Position numbers and translations under genes: made by a program
The notes under the pieces: generated by a model
Told to the model about the DNA's origin: nothing
Database searches by the model: none
The model's input: only the letters and a program-made list of their open reading frames with translations
Assembly (NCBI GenBank): GCA_021229015.1
Contig: CM037780.1
Location: 69,385,587 to 69,449,586 of the forward strand
Direction of reading: 5' to 3'
From: Solen grandis
Lineage: Eukaryota > Mollusca > Bivalvia > Adapedonta > Solenidae
Length of the DNA stretch: 64,000 bases
Shown here: positions 13,101 through 26,300 of the stretch, piece by piece
Layout: each line of letters begins with the position of its first letter
How positions within the stretch are numbered: position 1 is the first letter of the stretch

Positions 13101-15132
13101 ACAACAAGGAATAAAAATCCATCTCTGGTTCCCTTCAGGATGGAAAGACAGTGCACCTGATATTCTCAGTGCAGGGCAGCAGCCGGTTCCAGGGCGTGGC
13201 CATACTGTCAGGCATGGTGTCAGAACAGTCTGGGGGCAAAGGAGGCTGCTTCCCCATTGACTGGGAGAAAAGGTTAGGGGTGTGCTTACCCAAGAGCATT
13301 TTCAAACCCCTTTTTATGGCCAATTTCATAGTAATTTATATTGAAATTAACAGTTTAACCCTGGACAACTATTACAGAACTTACTTATGTGACCTGCACA
13401 ACAACAGGTAACCTGGGGACAGGAGTATAACACTGAAAACCTGTTTTACGTATGTGACTGTTATAGTGTACCCGATGAAGAGACAAATGTACCCAATATG
13501 AACAGACAAGTGTACCCGATATAAGGAGACAAGTAGTCTTATGGTTGTTGGATCTGGGTCTCTTTGCTACTTACCTGATTTTACTTTTTCTCTTCTATCA
13601 AGTAGAATTTTAGGGTAGCATATGGTTACTGCTTCATCATTTGATCCATTTGTCCCTGGTTGGAAATCATTTAAATTACCAAGGGGACAGGATTATATCA
13701 TCAGCATGTACAGTTTTGATAATTTTTCATAGAATTATTGCCCTTATTTTTTTACTGGATAATCCATATCATTTACTCGGCTATTTTTCAACGGCCTTTG
13801 AAACTTTTTCAATTCTTCATTTCCAAGAGGGCACTACACAAAATAATTATGAGCTTATTTGTATGTTCTGCAGTGTTATGGCTTTTTGTTTCTTGTTAAG
13901 ACAATTTCTTAGCAACCACTTAATGGGATATAAAAAGACTTGATAAGAAGCTTCAACAACAACACACAATGGCTGCTTCATGTCCCTGTTAATTCTTCAG
14001 ACAGTGTATTTGTACACCCCCATTGTCATTGTGTAACCCTTTACTTCTTATAGACTCATTTTGACTTATAGGCAAACAGAGCAGACCCAGATCAGACAGT
14101 TACTATAGGAGCTGTCTGATCAGGGTCAGCTCTATTTGCTCATACAATATTGTAGCTCAGTTTCTACACAGTCCCGAGGGGCACAAAAAAAAAAAAATCA
14201 TGATTACATATATCATTTTAAGTTCAGTAAATTAATACAGGGTATTCATCAAATCAAAATTTGTACATGAAGATTCATGATGTAAAGGGTTAATTGATGC
14301 CTTGTGTGTTTTAATCCTGGTATTCTTTATTATTCTTTTATCATACTTCTAGAACATCCTTTACCTTTATAAATATCCCTCTTCCTCTTGAAACTGACAA
14401 TGTCCTGTATGCAATATCCTGGTAGATTGGATAATTTCTTGAGAAAAAAAATCAATACAATAATATTAAGATACAAGCTGAAAAATAGGACCTTGTGTGA
14501 CCGAACTTTGAGCCACATGGTATATTTTCCTGCTATTGTTACAGAGGTATCATACCGTTCTATCACACACACCACCTCCTGAACCCTTGGGATGAGAACA
14601 AGAGGGTCCAGGTTAGCCGGGATGGGCAGGTAACTCTTCTTGTTTTATCCTTACCAGTTAAATTTAGAAAATTAATTGTTTAATTTTCACCATCGTATAT
14701 AACATCTTTTTCAGACGTAAATCATGGGTTGAAATGTTATATTTTCTTTTTCCAGAGTGTAGTTTTAAGACGCAGTCCTTCATATTTTTTTAAAGTGGAT
14801 ATTCACTTTTTGATATGCAAGGTTACTGAATGGATAAAGCCAAATGAATATAAATGATGCCGATAATTTCACTGGAAACAACTTATTTGTTACCATTTTG
14901 CTTCAAGCAATTTCTTTTGATATTACATTTTGAACTTTGTGTTGTAGCATTTTTAGTCCGGTGAACTTTGTGTTGTAGCATTTTTAGTCTGGTGAACTTT
15001 GTGTTATAGCATTTTTAGTCTGGAGAACTGTTTTAGTCTGGTTTTGTTTTTTCTGTCAAAATGGTATATACCTAAATAACCATGTATTATGAAGACCCTG
15101 TCCATTACAGGAGCTGGCGCCCTCTGTTGGTG
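7121..15132 (+). CDS. YTHDC2: YTHDC2, 3' exons: end of helicase region plus YTH m6A-reader domain
   Basis: Nine phase-compatible exons: 7121-7335, 7782-7903, 8579-8674, 9393-9489, 10860-11006, 12558-12790, 13139-13272, 14545-14629 and 15111-15132 (cut by the gap). Exon 1 encodes PSDWLFYEEM...RCCTLVSP, the post-helicase OB-like region. Exon 3 has LRRMRAPSKAWSQMDE and exon 4 has QQPAGIGQRPRPM, both hallmark YTHDC2 segments. Exon 5 and most of exon 6 form a Ser/Gly/Thr-rich linker. The YTH domain runs from RFFVMKC (exon 6) through GAWATSK...LNRAF, HLIFSVQGSSRFQG and FPIDWEKR to HHLLNPWDENKRVQVSRDG. The two cage tryptophans (GAW and DW) are present. In animals YTHDC2 is a 3'-5' RNA helicase and m6A reader acting in germ-cell meiotic entry. 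Most junctions are GT-AG with good donors (gtaagt, gtaatc). The start and upstream domains are outside the window. The last exon starts ELAPSVG and then enters the gap. Confidence 0.94.
9540..10085. repeat. Intronic minisatellite, ~32-bp unit
   Basis: Between YTHDC2 exons ending at 9489 and starting at 10860. The unit is close to 'cttcacttgacaaggtata' plus 'caagatgtaatgc' or 'aagagtattatca'. Units are degenerate at the left and nearly identical from about 9900 to 10070. Confidence 0.85.
10438..10828 (-). mobile_element. Short copy of the AGCTCACC-type hairpin-ended element
   Basis: Read on the minus strand it starts with 'aacaagagggccat' (complement at about 10814-10827) and ends with the hairpin GAGCAGG...ATGCTC followed by AGGTGAGCTAA (complement at 10439-10465). 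It has no tandem core, making it the shortest member of the family also seen at 15233-16534, 27997-29186, 44731-46869 and 46064-46805. It ends about 30 bp before the YTHDC2 exon at 10860. Confidence 0.7.
11494..12202. repeat. Possible element with 9-bp inverted ends in YTHDC2 intron
   Basis: agacggcga (11494-11502) is matched by tcgccgtct (12194-12202). The left end also forms a local hairpin, agacggc-gatta-gccgtct (11494-11512). The interior is non-coding. Nine bp of inversion over 700 bp is weak evidence on its own. Confidence 0.35.
14034..14292. mobile_element. TIR MITE, taaccctttac ends
   Basis: Perfect 11-bp inverted ends taaccctttac (14034-14044) and gtaaagggtta (14282-14292). An internal inverted pair lies around 'cagatcagacag' and 'ctgtctgatcag' (14087-14125). 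It sits in the intron before the YTHDC2 exon at 14545. Its left end, 'aaccctttac...tatagactcattttgac', resembles the MITE at 18330. Confidence 0.7.
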
Positions 15133-15232
15133 NNNNNNNNNNNNNNNNNNNNNNNNNNNNNNNNNNNNNNNNNNNNNNNNNNNNNNNNNNNNNNNNNNNN
15201 NNNNNNNNNNNNNNNNNNNNNNNNNNNNNNNN
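15133..15232. other. Assembly gap (100 N)
   Basis: Exactly 100 N, a placeholder gap of unknown true size. It interrupts the last YTHDC2 exon after 22 bases; the stop codon and 3' UTR are missing. Confidence 0.99.
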
Positions 15233-16534
15233 AAATGGGCCCCTAGAGTGTTAAGGTTTTTCAAATTTGGACTCATGACCTAATTTTGACCCCACATGAC
15301 CCAAATTCAAACTTGTCCAAGACTTTATGGAAACAAACACTCTGAACAAATTTCATGAGGATTGGGCCAAAAATGTGGCCTATCGAGTGTTAACAAGATT
15401 TTTCTAAGATTTGACCTCATTACCTACTTCTTGACCCCACATGACCCAAATTCAAACTTGTCCAAGACTTTATGGAAACAAACACTCTGAACAAATTTCA
15501 TGAGGATTGGGCCAAAAATGTGGCCTATCGAGTGTTTACAAGGTTTTTCTAAGATTTGACCTCATTACCTACTTTTTGACCCCACATGACCCAAATTCGA
15601 ACTTGTCCAAGATTTTATGGAAACAAACATTCTGACCAAGTTTCATGAAGATAGGGTGAAAAATGTGGCCTCTAAAGTGTTAACAAGAATTTTCTAAGAT
15701 TTGGCCTCATGACCTCATTTTTGACCCCACATGACCCAATTTCCAACTTGTCCAAGATTTTATGAAACAAACATTCTGACCAAGTTTTATGAAGATTTGG
15801 CCAAAATTGCACTTTTTGACCCCATATGACCCAAATTCAAACTTGTCCAAGATTTTATGGAGAGAAACATCTGACCAAGTTTAATAACAAGTTTTTTCTT
15901 AGATTTGATCTTGTGACTTACTTTTTCAAACTTGTCCAAGATTTTATGGAAACAAACATTCTGACCAAGTTTCATGAATTGGGCCCCAAATGTGGCCTCT
16001 AGAGTGTTAACAAGGTTTTTATAAGATTTGACCTTGTGACCTACTTTTTGACCCCACATGACCCAAATTTGAACTTGTCCAAATTTTATGAAGAGAAACG
16101 TTCTGACCAAATTTCATGAAGATTTGGCCAAAAATGTGGCCTTTAGAGTGTTAACAAGGTTTTTAATAAGATTTGACCTTGTGATCTACTTATTTACCCC
16201 ACTTGACCCAAATTCGAACTAGTCCAAGATTTAATGGAGAGAAACCAAGTTTCATGAAGATTGGGCCAAAAATGTGGCCTCTAGAGTGTTAACAAGGTTT
16301 TTAATAAGATTTGACCTCGTGACCTACTTTTTTACCCCACATGACCTAATTTCGAACTTGTCCAAGATTTTATGGAGACAAACATTCTGACCAAGTTTCA
16401 TGAAGATTGGCCTAAAAGTATGGCCTCTAGAGTGTTAACAAGCCAAACTGTTGATGACGCACGACGCACAAAAGACTCCGGACGAAGGGGATCACAAAAG
16501 CTCACCTTGAGCACGTTGTGCTCAGGTGAGCTAA
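15233..16534 (+). mobile_element. Tandem-core element with CTCAGGTGAGCTAA 3' end
   Basis: About eight diverged units of 140-165 bp contain 'gtccaagattttatgg', 'aaaatgtggcc' and 'agagtgttaacaag'. The array ends in a gacgcacgacg stretch, then the hairpin TTGAGCACgttGTGCTCA and AGGTGAGCTAA (16506-16534). The left end is lost in the gap. The core is the same family as 27997-29186. Open frames inside it are by-products of the repeat. Confidence 0.8.
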
Positions 16535-17283
16535 CAATGCTACACACCAAATATCTAAACTCCAGGCCTTGTAGTTTCTGACAAGAACATTTTTCTAGAT
16601 TTTCCTTTTATAAGCCTATGTAAAATCAAGTGACCCTGGGATGGGGCCAATTTTGACCCAGGGCCAAGATTTGAACAAACTTGGTAGATGTCTACTACAC
16701 AATGCTACACACCAAATATCTGAACTCCAAGCCTGTGGTTTCTGACATGATTTTTCTAGACACCTGGCCAAGATTTGAACAAACTTGGTAGATGTCTACT
16801 AGGCAATGTTACACAACAAATATCTTAACACCAGGCCTTGTGGTTTCTGACATGAAGATTTTTCTAGATTTTCCTATATGAGCCTATGTAAAATAAAAGT
16901 GACCCCTGGGGCATGGCCAGTTTGACCCCAGCGTCATGATTTGAACTTGGTAGAGGTCCAATAGACAATTAAATACGCCAAATATCTAAGCTCTAGGACC
17001 TGCAGTTTTACAGAAGATTTTCAAAAATTGCATTTTAAAATCTATTTTTAGCTCCTATGACCTACATTTTCAACCAATCAAAATAATCTGAACAATTTTG
17101 ATAGATGGCATCAGAAGGATCAATCCTGCGAAATTTAGTCAAAATTCCATTCAATGATTTAGGAGGAGATGTTGTTTAAAGGAAATTGTTGACGCGGGAC
17201 CCACGCACGGACGCATGCACAAACTAATCACAAAAGGCAACCACAATAGTTCACCATGAGCAGGTTCTGCTCAGGTGAGTTAA
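16535..17283 (+). mobile_element. Second hairpin-ended element directly abutting the first
   Basis: A different tandem core ('acaccaaatatctaa', 'gtttctgacatga', 'gatttgaacaaacttgg'; about three units) ends in a near-identical terminus: CATGAGCAGG...CTGCTCAGGTGAGTTAA (17255-17283). Two 3' ends thus lie in tandem about 750 bp apart. 17284-17365 is unremarkable. Confidence 0.7.
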
Positions 17284-17365
17284 AAATACTTGACAATTGT
17301 TACTTTAATTGTTAAGTGCCTAAAAAGTTTTGCAAAGAATTAAATCAAAATTAATACTAAATCCA

Positions 17366-20300
17366 TCACTTATAGGCATATTCACCTTTTTCTGGACTGT
17401 GTTCCTCCATTTTTCTGTCCATCCTCCCTGTCACTTGAGCTAACACTGGCCCCGCCCTCTGTAAAACTCTCCCCTCCCTGGTCCCCTTGTACACAGACAG
17501 GTCACACACGATACACTTCACCAGGGGACCCACCAGGTACTGCAGGAAAGTTTTCTTTCCTGTTTATTTACGTCATAAGATATACAAACTTGTCTTAAGC
17601 GGTCAGTCAAGGGAACAATAGAAAGTGACTGCTTAACAGAGGTGGCCGCTAAATGAATGTTAAACATGTACAAAATGTTAGTTTGGTAATTAAGATTGAC
17701 TGCTTAAGGCAGGTTGACCGCTTAGTACAGGTGGCCGCTAATACAGGTTCAACGTACATTATATATTGGTATCATAATAATTTGCCAGCAGCAACTTGGG
17801 CCTATTGGGTGATTTGGATTGTTTTGTTTCATAGTAATGACTCATAATACTGTTCACAATTATATAATTTTCTTTAGTTTTGTCTTTTTTAAATGCCTAT
17901 TTTTTTTGTGTTTTTTCAATGTTGCATTCTATTGTAAATTGTGTTCCTCCAATCAGAATTAAGCTTCAGTTGTTTTCTAATTATGTTGTGTGCTATATGC
18001 ATTTAATATTATATGTGATTATATTATACCTGAAAGGGCCCATAATTGGAAATAAAATCTTATCTGTCATTTTTTTAATCGATGTAATTTTCTTAATCAT
18101 ATGAATCTCAGTTGCTATATTCATGTCATTTCTTATAATTTTCATTTATAAAAGAATTAAAAACAAGTCCAAACCTAAAATACTGTCATGGGATTCTACA
18201 GAAATAGAATATGATATTCAACATCAAAAATACAATGGTCTTTACAAGGACAAAGGGCCAAGTATGTAACCTTTCATCACTTAATTACTTTACACCATGC
18301 AATTTTTCATAATAGTTTGTTTTTTGGGTTTAACCCTTTCCTCATATAGACTCATTTTGACGCACTCAATGATACACATTAAGCCATTTATCTGCGAACC
18401 ACAGTTAACCTTACCAAATTTAATTATAAAGTCCTCATTTCCGGACCAATGAGGAGTAGCGAACAGCATAAAACCTGATCACCTGCGAGTTACTCGCACT
18501 TATTGGTTTTATGTTGTTCGCATAGATCTTTTCATGGTGTCCTCTATGAGGGAAAGGGTTAATTCCACCGAAAGAAGTTCAGTCATTTGGAGACCTTGTC
18601 TACTTGAGACAGGTATAGTGCTGCCACACTGCCAGTACCACGCCACAGAGATGTGCATGATACCACACCAGTCAACATTATCTGACACCGGCCAACCTCC
18701 TGGAACACTTTATAAAGCTGAGCACCAAAAAGGGAGCTTTTACCAGAACCATTTATAAAAATATTTGGTATGTTGCGCTTGGGACTGAATCCACAACTTT
18801 CTGATACTGGGGACGCAATTGGCACCAGGACGTAAAAAATTTGATTAACTAAAAGCAATTTTCATTTTTACCAGGTTTCAACCCTTTACCTCATGCAAAT
18901 TCTGTACAAATTTATGAAGCCAAAGATGAGGTTAGGTTAAAGTGATACATTTTTATTTCCAAACCAGATAAAACATGAAAATTACATAAGGTTTCATACA
19001 GGCTGTTTTTTTTTTAAAGCTCAAGTGAGGTAGAATGAGGCAATTCAGGACTTGACATCATACCTGTAAGTTGGTACTGAAGCCTATTTCGCTTATCAAC
19101 ACCGCCATTAGCTGACTGCGCTGGGATTTACATGCAGACCCCAGAAGGTACTGTGGCACCAGTGTTTCCTGAATCTTACAGACGAGGGCGCTGATTGAAA
19201 AACGCATCTCCACTGTCCTTAGTCTTGACAAACCATTATGGCTCAAGAAGGTGGCCAGCTGAAACAGGATGTTGCTCAGGGTCGTCTGACAGTTGGTGAC
19301 AAAGTCGTTGTCGCATCGGGAGACCAGACACAAGTAGGTTTCTGCTGCCGCTCTCTCAAGAGATTCAACCTCACTGTAAAATAGGAAGATAGTTCCCAAG
19401 TGTCTAGAAAAACTTGTAACAATTACACAGTCAAACCTGTATTAAAAGACCACCCAACTGAACTGTAAAAAGTGGTACTGTATATTCTCATTTATAAAAC
19501 GGGTTTCTTTCCCTCAGATCATTGTTTAAGAGTGTGGGGGGTCGTCTTATAAGCAGGGTCTACTAGCCATATATTTTTTCCTCCAAGATATTTAGTTGAA
19601 TGAAGCTAGATCGAATGATATTTCTATACTACACATGAAAAAGATCAAGATGTCATAATGCAGCTGTTGCAAAAAAGTCAGAAATCTTACACAACAGGTA
19701 ATTTCTAAGTGTATTGCTGCTATAAATCCAAACTCAAACAACCACTTTGCACAAAACTCTTAAAAATTTTGATATGGTAATCTTAAAGAAGTGAAAACCC
19801 CAAGCAACACTAGTCAGATGGAGATCAAAAGAAACTACACATTGGCATGTGTCAGTTTCACACCCTTTGAATTTTACTGCTGCAGTATTTTTATTTCTTC
19901 CTGTGTGTAGAGTGGATGTCACATAAGGTGAAACAGAAATCAGTGGAGGGGGCACAGAGGGATGTATTTGGTGACATTTTTGCAAGCATTCATATCAAGA
20001 TAATTGACAGCTTTTCACCCCATAATTAATACACTAACCGGGTCAACTCAGTATCTGAATACAGGAGGTGTCCTTGTCCAAGTTGAAATTCACTAAATTT
20101 TGTCACATTTTAATGTGGTCTCTTTAAAAAAATAGTCTCTCAATACAGTCTCAATACAGAGACGGTCCTTAACAAAGGTGTGACTTACATACCCTGAACT
20201 AAAACAATCATAGTAATATACCAAAAATGCTTTTCCAGAGAGAAGGACAGACGGACAGCAAACCTATAACTGATGAAAATGAAGTGATTGAGTAATTTAT

Positions 20301-23300
20301 GTCCTTCACACTGAGTACAACACAACATGTGCAACATGATATGAAAGAACAGAAGCCCTTATCCCTATACAGATGTCCCTATTTGATATCACACATATAC
20401 ACACAATTTCACTACCTGGGGTCAACATCCTCCACTCCAGTGGTCAGTAGGTCCAACATGGCCATCAGACAATTCAGCCAGTAGTCCTCTGCTTCCTGGG
20501 GCACAGTCTGGCCCTTCATCAAGGTGGTCAGCGTCCGAAGAGACTCCTACACAGTCAACTATAACCCTTTACAACTTGAAAGCCATCATGGACATGCCCT
20601 ACACAACTAGTATAAAATCCAGGACAGTTTGACCAATGTCCTTTCTTTTAAATGTAGAAATTTGACAGGCATAAAAAAAGCATTCATCTGCATCATTTTT
20701 TCTCTCTCTCAAAATTTAATGAGTTTAAGTATTATATACAAAAAGTTAATTTTCCGCAAGTGCATATAAGAACATATAGAAAAAAATATCAACATATTAC
20801 ACATACACTAAAATTATTTCTCTACAAATTTTAGTGTAAATAAGCCAAGATCAGCAGGCACATACTGATCTGGCTTTTCAACATCTTATGAAACATGCCA
20901 GTCAAAAGAGCTCATCTTTCATACATTATCTTTGTTCAATTAAATATTGCTTAAATGTTCTCATCCCGATTTATTTTTTGTCAGTCAGGACATGCATGAC
21001 TGTCCTTACAGAATCATTTTATCTGTTTATCTGTTCTAGACTTTCATTATCATTATGATTATGATAGTAAGATGTTCAAATATATTCAGAGTTGGCTTTT
21101 GCTCTTTTTTTTGTCTTCAAAAAAACATGTTATCTATTCTCAAAGTTTTGTCTACTACATAGACTACTGTTCAGTTATGAATTGTTACCGTTTTAAGTTT
21201 TGCATCTCCATTTTCCAGTTGGTAACAGAGAGAGGCCCACAGTACGTTGACATACAGGTGATGCAGAATTTGTTTCAGGTCTCCAGCAAGTCTGCACAAG
21301 ATCTTCTGTGATAAAATGTCAGGTGACGGTGTTGAAATAACAGGAAATTGGTAAAATTTAACAGTTGAGGACCAAAGCCAAGGTGTTTACAAAAAGCCTA
21401 AAAATCACCCAGGGTGCTAAAAAATTTAATAAAATAGCACTCTATCAAAGCAAACACTGATTAGATACACTGAGATGTGTCTGATTTGTTTGTTGTTGAG
21501 ATTAACGTCCCACCAACATTACTTCAGTCACTTGGAGACAATGTCTACTTGAGGCAGATATAGTGCTTTCCACACTGCAGTATGCCCTAGACCAGTGGCA
21601 TGGTATCACGCCCAGTCACATTATCTTGACACTGGGCCAACCAATCCTGGAACTACCTTATATGCTGAGCGCTAAGCAAGGGAGCTATACCAGTACCATT
21701 TTTTACAACTGTGATATGTCGCCTCCGGGATCAAACACTCGACTTCCTGATTCCGGGTGACGTTCTAACTACAACACCACCAGGACCGATACTGAGATAT
21801 GTATTTGTTACTGAAAAGGCAAAAAGCTCAAACCAATTCCCCTGTGAAACTGGGGGGATCAATATTGAAGCTATTGTTTGCAGTAACACATTTTTAATAA
21901 CCAAATTGTCTACTGTTATGATATAAGATGAAAGTTGAACAACTACATGCTTTTATTAGATATTCACAGGCTGATATGATCTTACACTAGACCCGTAAGT
22001 AATAATTATCCAAATAAATTTAATAAGCAATAAGTTTCAAGAAAACAAGTAACTGTGTAACATGCAACACATTCGTCCCCTACAGGTGATGTGCATAATT
22101 TTTCCATTACCATAGCAACCAAAATTTTGGACCGAGAAAAGAACAACAAAATGACATGCAGAATCTCCATACTGCCATCTATTCATATACAAAGTTTCAT
22201 TATAAAAACGCAGTTTTTAAGTTATTGGGGGACCCAGATTTCAGTGTCCCCTTCCGGTGTAAGCACCGTTAGGGGACTAACAAAAAAGAAATACAAACGT
22301 GAAGTTGAGCTGTAGATTGTCACAGTCGTCTGGCTCCGTGATGAGGAAGACCGGGGCGGAGACATCTACATCACTCTGGGCCGTCCTCTAAAAATACACA
22401 CATGATATATCAGTCAACAATTAGACAAGTCAGTTAAAGTGACAGGCAATGAATGTGTATAATAAAATCATGGCCTATATACTTAACAGAAAATTAAAGT
22501 TTTGAAACATTATCCAGTATAACTTTATAAGACCATTAACAGAGGAAAAGAGGAAATAAGATTTGGAACCTCTTTGATTCTTTTATTTCATTCCTCTGAC
22601 TGCTTAACAAGGTTGGTCTACATTTAAGTATATTAATGATATTTTTTTTATAAAACCTGTGTTAAAAGTTCTAATGCAATTGAACTTCTCCATAATTAAT
22701 AGCACTTGCTCACATGTGGTAATGGATGTCAGGGTGCACATGATAATTTGACAAGTACTTGCCTTCGATGGAGTCTGTAAGCTCTGGACTAGTTTGTCCA
22801 TGGGTATTCTAAACCTCTCTACGATGACCTGCTCCCTCGCTCCACTGTACAGGTCCTCACTCGCCTTCACCAGATCTACAGTCAATTATAACTTCAGCTT
22901 GATATTCAGACAAGAGCACCGCATGTAGATGCCAATGCTTGTCTGTTTGGGATTTTGTTCAAGAGGGAGAGATAAATGCAAAAATGCACCGAAGAGTTAT
23001 GGTCCTTGATAAGAATGTAGTAGCCCTTGTGATAGTGAGTCTGAGATTTCTTTTTGACAGACAGTTAAATAGTTTAGAAGTTATGGCCAAGGTTTAACAT
23101 TTTCACTATATTTTTTTTTTAAAAAGGGAGATAAATTTGGTTAAAATGGACCTAAGAATTATGGTATTTAATGGGAATGTAGCCCTTTTATAATGGACAA
23201 GCATGTGAAGTTTGATGAGAGAAGCTTTAATAGTTAAGAAGTTATGACCAAAGTTAAAGTTTATCACTATTTTTTTTAAAAGGGGAGATAAATTTGGTCA

Positions 23301-26300
23301 AAATGGACTTTTAATTATGGCCCTTGAAAAGAATGAAGGCCTTGTGATAGTTTACAAGTATGTGAAGTCCAATCACAGTAACTGTAATAGTTTAGAAGTT
23401 ATGGCCAAGATTTAAGTTTTTCAGGATGACGATGCCAACAACAATCAGGGAGATGACAATACCTTGACAAAATTTTCTTTGAAAAACAGACAAGCTAAAA
23501 ATGGTCATAATAATCTTTGACAACATTTCACAACTTTGCTCTTTAAAAAGATCAAGTCAAATTCAGTTTTCTCAAAGACTTGCAATAGTGATATCCCATT
23601 ATCTCTCCCCATCCTTTCTCTCTCCAATCACTGTCAGTGATGACAATCACCTGTCTATTTTGTCTACAGCCCATATTTCCCTCTTCTGAGGTAAAGATGA
23701 GCTATGTTATAGTTGATCATACCCTATTACAATCCCAATGACTAAATGAAACAAGAGCTCCGCTGACAGCGGGGCAATATACGCCCGAAGGTATGTATTG
23801 TCAGGGAATATCCTAAGACAAAAAGGATAAGCACAAACATGTATATATAAAGTATTATTTCAACAAGAAGGATTGGCAATGTTAATCTTAAGATATTTGA
23901 CCTTGAAGTGTGACCTTGACCTTGAACTAGCCATCTGAAAGCTATGTTTCTGCACATCCTCTTACTGTGGGTGATACTTCTGCCAAATAGTTTCCATTTA
24001 CATCTAGCAGGTCAAAAGATACAGAGCGGACACAAATATACTTACTTTGCTCCAGTTAAGATATTTGACCTTGAATTGTGACCTTGACCTTGAACCTAGC
24101 CATCTGAAACCTATGTTCTGCACATCCTCTTACTGTGGGTGATACTTCTGCCAAATAGTTTCCATTCCAGCGGGTCAAAAGATACAGAGCGGACACAAAT
24201 ATACTTACTTTGCTCCAGTTAAGATATTTGACCTTGAATTGTGACCTTGACCTTGAACCTAGCCATCTGAAACCTATGTTCTGCACATCCTCTTACTGTG
24301 GGTGATACTTCTGCCAAATAGTTTCCATCCAGCGGGTCAAAAGATACAGAGCGGACACAAATATACTTACTTTGCTCCAGTTAAGATATTTGACCTTGAA
24401 TTGTGACCTTGACCTTGAACCTAGCCATCTGAAACCTATGTTCTGCACATCCTCTTACTGTGGGTGATACTTCTGCCAAATAGTTTCCATTTACATCCAG
24501 CAGGTCAAAAGATACAGAGCGGACACAAAAATACTAATTTTGCACCAGTTAAGATATTTGACCTTGAATTGTGACCTTGACCTTGAACCAAGCCATCTGA
24601 AACCTATGTTCTGCACATCCTCTTATCTGGGTGATACTTCTGCAAATAGTTTCATTTATATTAGTGGTTCAAAAGATACAGAGCGGACACGAAATTGCTA
24701 ACGGACGGACGACAACGGACGGACGGACAGACGGACGGACGACCAGCGGCATAAACATAATACAGCCCTTCGGGCGTATAACAAGAAACTGATGTTGCAC
24801 GCAACACCCAAGTCCCCTACTGGGGAGGTGCTTAATTTTTCTGTTACCATAGCAACCAGTATTTTTGTCGGAGAAAAAAAAAAACAACATCAAGGGTGAC
24901 GTACAGAATCTCCAAACTACCATCTATTCATATACCAAGTTTCATAATATTATTTTTAACTGTTTTTAAGTTATCTCAGGATCCAGATTTCCGGACAGAC
25001 AGATAGACCTATAGTCCCATCCGGTGTAAACACAGATAGGGACTAATAAGCAAATGTCTTAAGATGAACAGATGGAAACAACAAAGTGAGGATACCTATT
25101 TATCCCCCTGAACCCAATTTAATTTGTTTATTGGTTTAACGTACAGCTGTTAGTATTTCAGTCATTTAGAGACCATGTCTACTTGAGACAGATATAGTGC
25201 TGCAACAATGCAGTATCACACTGTATGCATATGGCATGATACACACCCAGTCACATTATCCTTAAACAGGACCAACCAGCCCTAGAACTACCCATATATG
25301 CTGAGCACCAAGCAAGGGAGCTATACTAGTACCATTTTTGTCGCTGCTGAGAATCAAACCACAACCTCCTGATTCCAGGAAGAATGTTCTAACCACATGG
25401 CCAAAGGGACTGGTTCCCACTTTAGCAGAGGGAATAAAGATGATCAATGATCAAATCTATAAAAAGAAATTACCAGCCATGAAGAGGGTCAGTTCTTTAA
25501 GAATCTGGCCATAGAAGTGCGGGTCTCTCCAGCGTACAGCCTGCAGCAGCTGATAAGCCACATCTAAAGTCCTCTTGTGTAGGTCCTTACAACTCTCGTA
25601 TCCAAGGAACACCAGAATCCGGGCAAGGAACCATTGCAGAACGCTATAAATATGAAAATGCTACTTCTCATCATAGAAACAAGAGCCAGAACTACAATGA
25701 CAAGTGATTCATACCGCCAAGAGAGTACCCTAACCTGATAAATTATACAGTTATTCCACTGTCAAAAGATGGCCCAACAAATCCAATATACTGCAACAAA
25801 AGTAGTGGTTTTATAGAGATAAGTATCATCTCTTGATCTTAGATCAATACTTAACAGTGAATGTTTTTTTTTACCTTTTTTCTTAATTCAAAATTAGCTC
25901 ATTTTAAGTATTACAAGAATACATCAAAATACTTCTATAAACAGCATCTGAACATCTACCATCATTTCAACATCTACTGCCTTTGGTTGAACACATAATA
26001 CAATGTAAATGATATTTCCTCTTAAAATTTTTATTCCATTTTATTTCACAACAAGAGTGTCTTTGGATTACGTGGATCATCGGCTGAAACGTGACAGACA
26101 GACAGAGAGATGGACGGACAGATGACAGAAAAGTGATTCCTATGTGTCACCTATGCTTACAGCAGGTGACACAAAAAATCAAAGGAGGAATATTTTCAGT
26201 CATATGTAAAAAAATCAATTTTCTAATGCAAGTGAAATAAAACAAGTACTATAACTGAAGGTGATGAAGACCCTGCCACGTGGCATTTTCATTTAACAAA

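Noticed and set aside
13641..13943. 100-codon open frame in YTHDC2 intron
   Set aside because: It lies wholly between two phase-matched exons, has no splice sites and has intron-like composition.
23745..24785. CRISPR-like array
   Set aside because: Units are directly tandem, with no unique spacers between short repeats, and the genome is eukaryotic.
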